From Lolium rigidum (lineage: Eukaryota; Streptophyta; Magnoliopsida; Poales; Poaceae), in NCBI RefSeq assembly GCF_022539505.1, contig NC_061510.1, positions 41,317,047 to 41,381,046 of the forward strand: a stretch of DNA of 64,000 bases. Direction: 5' to 3'. Each line of letters opens with the position of its first letter. Position 1 is the first letter of the stretch. Of the stretch, positions 55,481 to 64,000 are shown piece after piece. The translations under genes were made by a program, and so were the position numbers. The notes beneath the pieces were generated by a model. That model saw only the letters and a program-made list of their open reading frames with translations, did not search any database and had not been told where the DNA came from.

Positions 55481-56490
55481 AGCAACCGCCCCCGCTTCGC
55501 CTTCTGCGCGGCAGTACTAGCGAGGCGGCGTCGTTGATGCTCTCTACGCCGTGTTAATGGCATGCCTCTCTTCCGCTGGGCATTGAAGGCGAGCATCTCA
55601 TCCTCTTAAGGGTCGCGGATCGCAACCATTTCGTCCCCGGTGCTATTGCCTCGCCCCATGCTCAGAGCTATAGCCCCGTAGCTTGCGCCATCGCCCATGC
55701 CAGCGCCGCCACCATAGGAAAAGGGTGGACATTCCAGCACACGAAGAACACCCACCAAGCTAGCTCTTCGAGCGGGCAGAAGATGCAGCGTTACTGCCGG
55801 TACTTGCCGATGGAATACACGTGACAGTAGATCGACGAGGGCTTTCCGATGTCATGGTCGGACATCAACCTGCCATCGGGTTGGCTCCTCAATTCAACTA
55901 GGGTGCCGGTCCCTCCCGTCTCGCGAGAAGGGCAGGAGAGGCACGCGAGATCTGCCACCGTGGGTTCCTTTTCCCGCTACATCTACAAGATGATCCAGAG
56001 TTCGGGACGAACTCCTCGAACTGGGACACCTCTGGGTCTTGGGAGTTCGACCCATGCCAACGAATAGGCTACCTCGGCGACGTCGGCTTCTTCACCCGCG
56101 AGTTCGGCTGTGGCCCCTTTGATGACTAGGGAGACGACGATGACAATGGCGGTGCACCTATCATCAACACAGAGGTCCAGCCGCCGGACCTCACTGAGGA
56201 GGAGGCGTTGGAGATGGCCATCGCACAGAGCAAGCTTGAGGAACCGGCTCACTGGAATGGCCTCGTTGTCCTGTTGCGCGACTTCACGCTGGCGTAGGGC
56301 AGGCCAGTCACCCCTCCGGTGACACCCGTGCGTGCCACCTCCTCCATCGCCATCATCAAGCCCCCGCCCATCACCAACAGCTCCGCTAGCACAGGGCACC
56401 TTGTACTGGCCGTGGCCGTGGGCGCCTCCAGTGTACATCGTCATCGAGGACGACAACGGGAGTCATCAATAGCGTCGGCACCCCTTGTTA
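55480..56490 (+). pseudogene. Decayed repeat-borne gene
   Basis: Frame-broken coding sequence is visible: MQRYCRYLP near 55780, MSWSDINLPSGWLLNSTRVP with VPVPPVSREGQ (55849 onward), then in another frame GTNSSNWDTSGSWEFDPCQ, GYLGDVGFFTREFGCGPF, and TEEEALEMAIAQSKLEEP near 56190. The last part is alanine/proline-rich. The WSDxxLPxGW and acidic-helical motifs resemble proteins dispersed with grass DNA transposons (recalled only). Several stops and shifts mean no intact product. Confidence 0.5.
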
Positions 56491-56697
56491 GCCCAGGGTC
56501 TTAATTATTAGCGATTTTTCCTTTTTCTCGCACTTTGTAATATGTTTTATATCAATTAATATATTATTTTAAAAAAATATTTTTGTTGGTCGGCTGGGGC
56601 TACCCCTGACCCAAGCCAACAAACGAGGCCGTGCAGTCATTTGGTGTCCACGGCCGGCCGCAAACGGATCAAGACGGATACGGACCATAACACTCGG
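56491..56697. other. Intergenic DNA
   Basis: Short AT-rich spacer with an A-rich run near 56570; nothing further is seen. Confidence 0.4.
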
Positions 56698-57025
56698 TTA
56701 GAATGGTCACAATGGAAAGTATCATGAACTCTATCTTGATATTTGTTTGTTTAGGTTGCTCACCACATACACCATGTGGTAGTATCATGAACTAATATCA
56801 TGTATTTTATACTAGTTTAAAATATCACTCCTATAATGCATATCATGGTTTCATCATATTTAATATTTTATAGAATTTTAATATAAATTTATATATATGA
56901 CATATTTGTCATTAAATTTTCTAGTATTGTGTACTACAATAGAGTATGTATCTATGATACTACTTTTATCACTCTCGACTCTCCACTCTCCACTGTCCAC
57001 TCTCCACTCTAGCAGTGCACCTTAA
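56698..57025. mobile_element. Candidate MITE
   Basis: AATGGTCACAATGGAAAGTATCAT at the left partly mirrors the right end, where AGTATCATAG-like and CACTCTCC repeats lead to GTGCACCTT. The interior is AT-rich with repeated AGTATCATGAAC. The tandem CTCTCCACTCTCCACTG lies at 56985-57010. The ends are uncertain. Confidence 0.4.
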
Positions 57026-57212
57026 GGAGTGATGTTAATTAACTTCCTTATTCTAGCTCGTAGTAGCAGCTTGGAGTAGTTTAGAGGACCTTCGAGGGGG
57101 TCTACTTGCAGATAGGAGGGTAGCGATTTTGTCGAAATATGCTTTCACCTTGCTTTATGAGTAAAACCCACGAAACCGAACTGTTACAAATGATGTGGAA
57201 CCAAACTGTTAG

Positions 57213-57390
57213 GGTGTGTGTTTGGTTCCAGAATTTGGTGGAACGGAACCGGTCCGTTCCGTGCCTAGGACAAGTTCCTGTGTTCGGTTTGGTCGGAGGA
57301 ACGGAACCGAGTAGTTCCTAGGAACGGCATATTCCTCAGATATGCGGAATGCACCCATCCGGTCAAATCGGTAGAACGGCGAGGAACGGA
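57213..57390. mobile_element. Truncated MITE-like end
   Basis: GTGTGTGTTTGGTTCC is a frequent start of grass hAT/Harbinger MITEs. Repeated GGAACGGAACC blocks follow. The element is cut by an LTR at 57391. Confidence 0.35.
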
Positions 57391-57926
57391 TGAAAGGACA
57401 CGGATGTCGCCTAGAGGGGGGGGGGTGAATAGGCGGTTTAAAACTTTTACGAGATGGGCTTAACAAATGCAGAATAAAACTAGCGTTTACTTTGTCAAGC
57501 CCAAAGCCTATATACTATGGTTCACCTATGTGCACCAACAACTTATTCTAAGCAATACAAGCAACTATGTGATAGCAAGATATATAAACTTATGCCAAGC
57601 AATACAAGCAACTATGTGATAGCAAGATATATAACTTCAAGCACGATGGCTATCACAAGGTAAGGTGCATAAGTAAAGAGCTTGGGTATAGAGATAACCG
57701 AGGCACGCGGGAGACGATGATTTATCCCAGAGTTCACACTCTTGCGAGTGCTAATCTCCGGTGGAGAGGTGCGGTGGCTTAGTGCTCCCGAACGCCACAA
57801 GAGGCTCAACTTGAGGTGTGGTTGCTCGATGCACACCAACGCCACAAAGGCCTCACCCCAAGATGTGGTACTCACACCACACACCGAGCGTCACGAAGGC
57901 GACTCACCTAAATCTCCGGTGACCCT
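57391..57926 (-). repeat. Maximus-like LTR, part
   Basis: On the minus strand this is the 3' end of an LTR: CCGCCTATTCACCCCCC, CTCTAGGCGACATCC and GTGTCCTTTCA. It is the same LTR end type as the Sirevirus at 28985. The element at 57927 interrupts it and its other half is not seen. Confidence 0.65.
57552..57640. repeat. Tandem repeat in the Maximus-like LTR
   Basis: Two copies of AAGCAATACAAGCAACTATG plus TGATAGCAAGATATATAA stand about 43 bp apart and are almost identical. Confidence 0.85.
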
Positions 57927-59316
57927 TGATACGTCTCAAACGTATCTATAATTTCTTATGTTCCATGCTTGTTTTATGACAATACCTACATGTTTTGTTC
58001 ACACTTTATATCGTTTTTATGCATTTTCCGGAACTAACCTATTGACGAGATGCCGAAGTGCCAGTTCCTGTTTTCTGCTGTTTTTGGTTTCAGAATTCCT
58101 AGTAAGGAAATATTCTCGGAATTGGACGAAATCAACGCACAGCATCTTATATTTCCACGAAGCTTCCAGAACACCGGAGAGACACCAGAGGGGAGGCCCA
58201 GGGCCACCACACGCCAGGCCGGCGCGGCCCAAGGGGGGGGGGGCGCCCCCTATTGTGTGGCGGCTCCGTAACCCTTCCGACTCCGCCTCTTCGCCTATTT
58301 AAAGGTCCTTGACCTAAATCTTCGATACGGAAAAGTCACGGTACGAGAAACCTTCCAGAGCCGCCGCCATCGCGAAGCCAAGATCTGGGGGACAGAAGTC
58401 TTTGTTCCGGCACGCCGCCGGGACGGGGAAGTGCCCCCGGAAGGCACCTCCATCGACACCACCGCCATCTTCATCACCGCTGCTGTCTCCCATGAGGAGG
58501 GAGTAGTTCTCCATCGAGGCTAAGGGTTGTACCGGTAGCTATGTGGTTAATCTCTCTCTCATGTACCCCAATACAATGATCTCATGAATTGCTTTGCATG
58601 ATTGAGATCCATATGATGAGCTTTGTATCATAATCTCTTGTAGGTTATGGAGTTAATTATTACTATGATAGTATTGATGTGATCTATTCCCCCTTCATAG
58701 TGTAAAGGTGACAGTGTGTATGCTATGTTAGTACTCGGTTTAAATTGCAAAGATCTATTATGCTCTAAAGGTTACTTAAACATGAATACCGAATGTTGTG
58801 GCGCTTTTTTAACTCCGGCATTGAGGTGCTCTTGTAGCCCTACACAACGAATGGTGTTTGTTATCAAACAAGAGTATATGTAGCACAAAGGAAGAGAACT
58901 TATTTATTTATGTGATCAATGTTGAGAGTGTCCAGTAGTGAAAGTATGATCCCTAGGCCTTGTTTCCAATACTGCAAACACCGCTTATTTACTGTTCTGT
59001 TGCATGTTTACTCGCTGCCATATTTTATTCAGATTGCTATACCACTCATATACATCCATACTACTTGTATTTTACTATCTCTTCGCCGAACTAGTGCACC
59101 TATACATCTGACAAGTGTATTAGGTGTGTTGGGGACACAAGAGACTTCTTGTATCGTGATTGCGGGGTTGCTTGAGAGGGATATCTTTGACCTCTTCCTC
59201 CATGAGTTCGATAAACCTTGGGTGATCCACTTAAGGGAAACTTGCTGCTGTTCTACAAACCTCTGCTCTTGGAGGCCCAACACTGTCTACAGAAATAGAA
59301 GCACACGTAGACATCA
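57927..59316 (+). repeat. 5' LTR of the third Sabrina/WHAM-type element
   Basis: 1390 bp, from TGATACGTCTCAAACGTA to ACACGTAGACATCA. Its end matches the inner element's LTR type (12276-13755). TATA-like CTATTTAAAGG lies at about 58295. Confidence 0.85.
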
Positions 59317-59324
59317 AGCACTTT

Positions 59325-59344
59325 TCTGGCGCCGTTGCCGGGGA
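59325..59344 (+). other. Primer-binding site, first copy
   Basis: TCTGGCGCCGTTGCCGGGGA lies 8 bp after the LTR end. Confidence 0.75.
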
Positions 59345-59430
59345 ACGAATCAAGACACTCCATCACGCCCGTCAATCGCCATCAAACCTCCCACGTCAAC
59401 CACGCGCCAGTTGTGGACAGCAAGCACTTT

Positions 59431-59450
59431 TCTGGCGCCGTTGCCGGGGA
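59431..59450 (+). repeat. Primer-binding-site motif, second copy
   Basis: The same 20-mer recurs 106 bp downstream, together with the preceding AAGCACTTT, which implies a tandem duplication. A decayed third copy (TTCTGATGCCGTTG) lies at about 59499. Confidence 0.8.
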
Positions 59451-59587
59451 GGAAAGGTAAAAGGCACTCACACTCCGGTCCCAGGTAACTAAGTTATTTT
59501 CTGATGCCGTTGTAAGTGCTCGAAGCTATTTCCTTTAGATCCTGCAATTGCATCTTTTTGTCTCTTGTTTTACACTAGTAAGGCTTA

Positions 59588-60345
59588 ATGGAAGACAACA
59601 ACAAAATGAGAGATCTTTATGAACTTTATCTTGAATTAGGAAATGATGTGTTTGAAGTGAAAATTAAAAAAACCCATGGAACTTATGCATGCTAATGGGA
59701 ATGTTATTAGTATGAATGCTTTGAACACCATTGTTGCTAATGCTATGGAAGAAGTTAAGCTTGGGGAGGTCGGTTTTGATGAAAATGATCTCTTTAGTCC
59801 TCCGGGTATTGAGGAGAAAGTTTATGTTGATTATGATATGCCTCCTATTTATGATGATTATAATGATAGTGGTCTTTTGGTGCCGCCTACTATGGAGAGT
59901 AAATTTTATTATGATTATACTATGCCTCCTACACTTGATGAGAATAATAATGATAGCTACCTAGTTGAATTTTCTCCCACTACAACTAATAAAATTGATT
60001 ATGCTTATGTGGAGAGTAATAATTTTATGCATGTGGCTCATGACAAGAATGTTTTATGTGATAGTTTATATTGTTGAGTTTGTTCATGATGCTACTGAAA
60101 GTTATTATGAGAGAGGAAAATATGGTTGTAGAAATTTTCATGTTACTAAAACACCTCTCTGTGTGCTAAATTTTTTGAAGTTACACTTGTTTTATCTTTC
60201 TATGCTTGTTGCATTATGCTTCATGAATTTGTTTATTTACAAGATTCCTATGCATAGGAAGCATGTTAGGCTTAAATGTGTTTTGAATTTTCTTCTTGAT
60301 GCCCTCTTTTGCTTCAACTCTTATTTCTTGCGAGTGCATCATTAA
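59588..60345 (+). pseudogene. Acidic ORF with hydrophobic C-terminus, second copy
   Basis: Homologous to 13928-14611. The ATG at 59588 is present here (MEDNNKMRDLYELYLELGND). A one-base gain in an A-run near 59675 shifts the frame. The central acidic modules (PPIYDDYNDSGLLVPPTMES, DYTMPPTLDENNND) and DYAYVES follow in the 59676-60077 frame. A one-base gain in a T-run near 60066 shifts again before YYERGKYGCRNFH and the hydrophobic FYLSMLVALCFMNLFIY segment (to 60345). The shared motifs in two divergent copies suggest past selection on the protein. The function is unknown. Confidence 0.6.
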
Positions 60346-62129
60346 AATTGCTGAGCCCATCTTAATGGCTATAAAGAAAGCACTTCTTGGGAGATAACCC
60401 ATGTGTTTATTTTACTACAGCAACTTTTGTTTTATATTTGAGTCTTGGAAGTTGTTACTACTGTAGCAACCTCTACTTATCTTATTTTATTGCATTTTTG
60501 TGCCAAGTAAAGTCTTTGATAGCAAGGTTCATACTAGATTTGGATTACTGCGCAGAAACAGATTTCTAGCTGTCACGAATTTGGGCAGGGTTCTCTGTAG
60601 GTAACTCAGAAAAATCTGCCAATTTACGTGCGTGATCCTCGGATATGTACGCAACTTTCATTCAATTTGAGCATTTTCATCTGAGCAAGTCCAAGTGCCT
60701 CTAACAAATTCGTCTTTACGGACCGTTCGTTTTGACAGATTCTCGCCTTTTATTTCGCATTGCCTCTTTTGCTGTGTTGGATGGATTTCTTTGTTCCATT
60801 AACTTCCAGTAGCTTTGGGCAATGTCCAGAAGTGTTAAGAATGATTGTGTCACCTCTGAACATGTGAAATTTTGATTATGCACTAACCCTCTAATGAGTT
60901 GTTTCGAGTTTGGTGTGGAGGAAGTTTTCAAGGGTCAAGAGAGGAGGATGATATACTATGATCAAGAAGAGTGGAGAGTCTAAGCTTGGGGATGAACCCG
61001 TGGTTCATCCCTGCATATTTCAAGAAGACCCAAGCGTCTAAGCTTGGGGATGCCCAAGGCATCCCCTTCTTCATCAACAATTTATCAGGTTTCTTCTCTT
61101 GAAACTATATTTTTATTCGGTCACATCTTATGTACTTTACTTGGAGCGTCTGTTTGTTTTTGTTTTGTTTGAATAAGTTCATCCTTGTGTGGGAGAGAGA
61201 CACGCTCCGCTTGTTCATATGAACACATGTGTTCTTAGCTTTTAATGTTCATGGCGAAGGTTGAAACTGCTTCGTTGGTTGCTATTTGGTTGGAAACAGA
61301 AAATGCCGCATGTGGTAATTGGTATAATGTCTTGAATAATTTGATACTTGGCAATTGTTGTGCTCATATAGATCATGTTTAAGCTCTTGCATCATGTACT
61401 TTGCACCTATTAATGAAGAACTACATAGAGCTTGTTAAAATTTGGTTTGCATGATTGGTCTCTCTAAGTCTAGATATTTTCTCGGTTAAGGTGTTTGAAC
61501 AACAAGGAAGACGATGTAAAGTCTTATAATGCTTACAATATGTTCATATGTGAGTCTTGCTGCACCGTTTTATACTTGAGTTTGCTTCAAACAACCTTGC
61601 TAGCCTAGCCTTGTATTGAGAGGGATTCTTCTCGTGCATCCAAATCCTTGAGCCAAAAACTATGTCATTTGTGTCCACCATACCTACCTACTACATGGTA
61701 TTTTTCTGCCATTCCAAAGTAAATTGCTTGAGTGATACCTTTAAAATTCCATTCTTTGCCTTTGCAATATATAGCTCATGGGAAAAATAGCTTAAAAACT
61801 ATCGTGGTGAAGAATATGTACTTATGTATCTTATTTCTTAATAAGTTGCTTGTTGAGCGATAACCATGTTTCTGGGGACGCCATCAACTTTTACCTTTGT
61901 TGAATAGCATGTGAGTTGCTATGCATGTTCGTCTTGTCTGAAGTAAGGGCGATTTTCATGATCAAATGGTTTGAGTATGCATATTGTTAGAGAAGAACAT
62001 TGGGTCGCTAAATAAAACCATGAATCATGGTGGAAGTTTCAGTTTGGACACAAAACCTCAATCCTTATGAGAATATTATCTGTTGTTGAATGCTTAAGCA
62101 TTAAAAGAGGAGTCCATTATCTATTGTCT
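60346..62129 (+). repeat. Non-coding 3' region of the third element
   Basis: Collinear with the 3' internal regions of the other two elements. It holds TAAGCTTGGGGATG at about 60981 and 61040 and the conserved hairpin at 61046-61066. No gene. Confidence 0.65.
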
Positions 62130-62229
62130 NNNNNNNNNNNNNNNNNNNNNNNNNNNNNNNNNNNNNNNNNNNNNNNNNNNNNNNNNNNNNNNNNNNNNNN
62201 NNNNNNNNNNNNNNNNNNNNNNNNNNNNN
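62130..62229. other. Assembly gap (100 N)
   Basis: Exactly 100 N bases, a conventional gap of unknown size. Confidence 0.99.
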
Positions 62230-62263
62230 TAGGTTCTTTATCATTCAAATGATATTCTAATTC

Positions 62264-63160
62264 TGATGCGTGCAGTCGACACATCCGTTGGGAACCCCAA
62301 GAGGAAGGTGTGATGCGTACAGTAGCAAGTTTTCCCTCAGAAAGAAACCAAGGTTTATCGAACCAGTAGGAGCCAAGAAGCACGTTGAAGGTTGATGGTG
62401 GCGGAGTGTAGTGCGGCGCAACACCAGGGATTCCGGCGCCAACGTGGAACCCGCACAACACAATCAAAGTACTTTGCCCCAACGTAACAGTGAGGTTGTC
62501 AATCTCACCTGGCTTGCTGTAAACAAAGGATTAGATGTATAGTGTGGATGATGATGATTGTTTTCGAAGAACAATAAAGAACAATTGCAAGTAGATTGTA
62601 TTTCGGATGTAAAGAATTGGACCGGGGTCCACAGTTCACTAGTGGTGTCTCTCCCATAAGATAAACAGTATGTTGGGTGAACAAATTACGAGTTGGGCAA
62701 TTGACAAATAAAGAAGGCATAACAATGAACATACATATATCATGATGAGTACTATGAGATTTAATCGGGGCATTACGACAAAGTACATAGACCGCTATCC
62801 AAGGCATGCATCTATGCCTAAAAAGTCCACCTTCAGAGTTATCATCCGAACCCCTCCGGTATTAAGTTGCAAACAACAGACAATTGCATTAAGTATGGTG
62901 CGTAATGTAATCAACACAAATATCCTTAGACAAAGCATCGATGTTTTATCCCTAGTGGCAACGAAGACATCCACAACCTTAGAACTTTCCGTCACCGTCC
63001 CGCATTTAATGGAGGCATGAACCCACTATCGAGCATAAATACTCCCTCTTGGAGTCACAAGTATCAACTTGGCAAGAGCCTCTACTAGCAACGGAGAGCA
63101 TGCAAGAACATAAATAACATATATGATAGATTGATAATCAACTTGACATAGTATTCAATA
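62264..63160 (-). repeat. Truncated Sabrina/WHAM-type LTR
   Basis: It matches 43260 to about 44151 (same orientation) and then stops abruptly at GTATTCAATA, where the full LTR continues TCCATCGGATCCC. About 700 bp of the U3 side are missing. AATTC at 62259-62263 may be the left target duplication. Confidence 0.8.
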
Positions 63161-63600
63161 GGGATTTCTATTTTCGTGCCCTCCGGTCCTTAGTTGTACT
63201 CAGTTTTCCCCAGCTCCTTAGTTTTTCCTCAGTTTTCCCCAAGCCCTTGTTTGAAACCCGCAGAAGCAGCTCAGACGGCAGGATTCCCGTTTAGTTGACC
63301 GTTCTGTCACGTGTGGGGCCGCGTCTTGTGGGGCCGAGTCGTGTGGGCCCGCGTCGCGTGGGGCTGGTAGAAAGGGCCCGCGTGGGACAGGACGAGAAGC
63401 GTTTGGTTGCACGTGAGCAGGAGCTGGGTTCCGTCTCTCTCGGCCCCAAATTGGCATCCCTATTAAGTGCACCTTTTTCCCCTCTTTCTCTCTCGTCCTT
63501 TTCACCAAATTAGTATAAAATCTAGAGAAGCTTGCATTTCTGACTTTCTTCAATTATTTGTGCCTTTTGGCCCTCGTTGTTTGCCCAATATGGCAGCAAA
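63161..63600. mobile_element. Unclassified repeat end
   Basis: The sequence begins sharply with GGGATTTCTATTTTCGTGCC and CTCAGTTTTCCCC motifs, a start I recall from Triticeae DNA transposons or their MITEs, and truncates the LTR on its left. The middle is GC-rich (GTGGGGCCGCGTC repeats at 63313-63365). No ORF is supported. Confidence 0.35.
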
Positions 63601-63610
63601 TCTAGTACTC

Positions 63611-63665
63611 CCTCCGGTTCATATGTATGTAGTTAAATCTAGAAGCAAATCTCCAGGATAATGTA
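63611..63665. repeat. Single Stowaway-like terminus
   Basis: TACTCCCTCCGGTTCATATG followed by TAGTTAAATCTAGAAGC is a typical left end of a Stowaway MITE. The right end is not recognisable, so the element is truncated. Confidence 0.45.
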
Positions 63666-63917
63666 CGATAAATTCACAGTCATAGTAAATCAAGAAAACT
63701 AAGTACGGCCAACAAAATATAGTAGACTAGGGATAGATAATCCCTAGATAATATGGATAGATAATAGGCTGCATACACAGCAGCCAACATAGTAACAAGT
63801 TCTTCACAGCACCATCATACTAACATAACAACAAGGGATCCCTAGCTAACAACAAAGGGATCCCAACAACAAACTAGGAGGCAGCGACGAAGCAGCAGCA
63901 CACGTCCGGGACTCCGC

Positions 63918-63989
63918 CTACCCCATCCGGCTCTCCCTCCACTTGTTGCTCTTGCTCCCCTTGGGAGCCTTGGGCTTGAGCGGAGGCAT
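63918..63989 (-). CDS. Possible C-terminus of a minus-strand gene (partial)
   Basis: At the right edge the minus strand reads MPPLKPKAPKGSKSNKWRES, then RMG and a TAG at 63920-63918. The stretch is lysine-rich and GC-rich, and is followed (leftward) by a sequence that grades into AT-rich DNA, as expected for a 3' untranslated region. The gene would extend past the window. It is too short to identify and may be chance. Confidence 0.3.
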   Translation of the reverse strand: MPPLKPKAPKGSKSNKWRESRMG

Positions 63990-64000
63990 GCGCCCGGCGG

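Larger units (their letters stand above)
57927..62129 (+). mobile_element. Third Sabrina/WHAM-type element, 5' part
   Basis: It has a 5' LTR (57927-59316), two perfect primer-site motifs, an ORF homologous to the one in the inner element, a long non-coding 3' region with the hairpin at 61046-61066, and ends in the second gap. The 3' LTR is not visible. ACCCT at 57922-57926 is the presumed target duplication. Confidence 0.8.

Overview
This window is nuclear DNA of a large-genome grass, most likely a Triticeae species (wheat, barley, rye or a wild relative). The evidence is the repeat content: LTRs beginning TGATACGTCTCCAACG with a TGGCGCCGTTGCCGGGG primer-binding site (Sabrina/WHAM-type Athila relatives), a CACTA element with TTTAGTCGCGG subterminal palindromes, a Sirevirus with several polypurine tracts, Stowaway-type MITEs and an L1-type LINE. 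There is no prokaryotic gene organisation. Two 100-base runs of N (26528-26627 and 62130-62229) are assembly gaps.

Layout. 1-3737 holds a decayed repeat-borne gene, a TIR element and AT-rich DNA. 3738-24935 is one decayed Athila-like Ty3/gypsy element on the minus strand, split by nested insertions. A 14.8 kb Sabrina/WHAM-type element (9101-23940, target duplication CTTAC) sits in its pol gene. A second element of the same superfamily (12276-20358, TGGTT) sits inside that, and a solo LTR (17080-18679, CTTGT) inside the second. 24936 to the first gap is one end of a CACTA transposon with a broken Ulp1-protease-like gene. After the gap come the 3' end of a Sirevirus (26628-28985) and a Ty1/copia element on the minus strand (28986-31543) that it interrupts.

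31544-46159 is lower-copy DNA with MITEs, tRNA-like modules, microsatellites, ancient duplications, a decayed gene split by a solo LTR (43260-44857, GCGAC), and a PIF/Harbinger transposase remnant. 46175-48036 is a non-LTR retroposon with a 15-bp target duplication.

48382-50400 carries the only gene that looks intact. It has five exons, all introns are in phase 1, and the predicted 341-residue protein has a duplicated acidic/proline-rich module and a cysteine-rich C-terminus. I could not assign it to a family. A LINE (50471-55205, minus, 15-bp target duplication) lies just downstream of it.

55206-64000 contains another decayed repeat-borne gene, a truncated Maximus-like LTR, a third Sabrina/WHAM-type element (57927 to the second gap), a truncated LTR, and at the right edge the possible end of a minus-strand gene.

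The retroelements do not form a pathway. The biology here is layered transposition: non-autonomous elements share LTRs and 3' regions but carry unrelated ORFs, with repeated primer-binding-site motifs and hairpins next to purine tracts.
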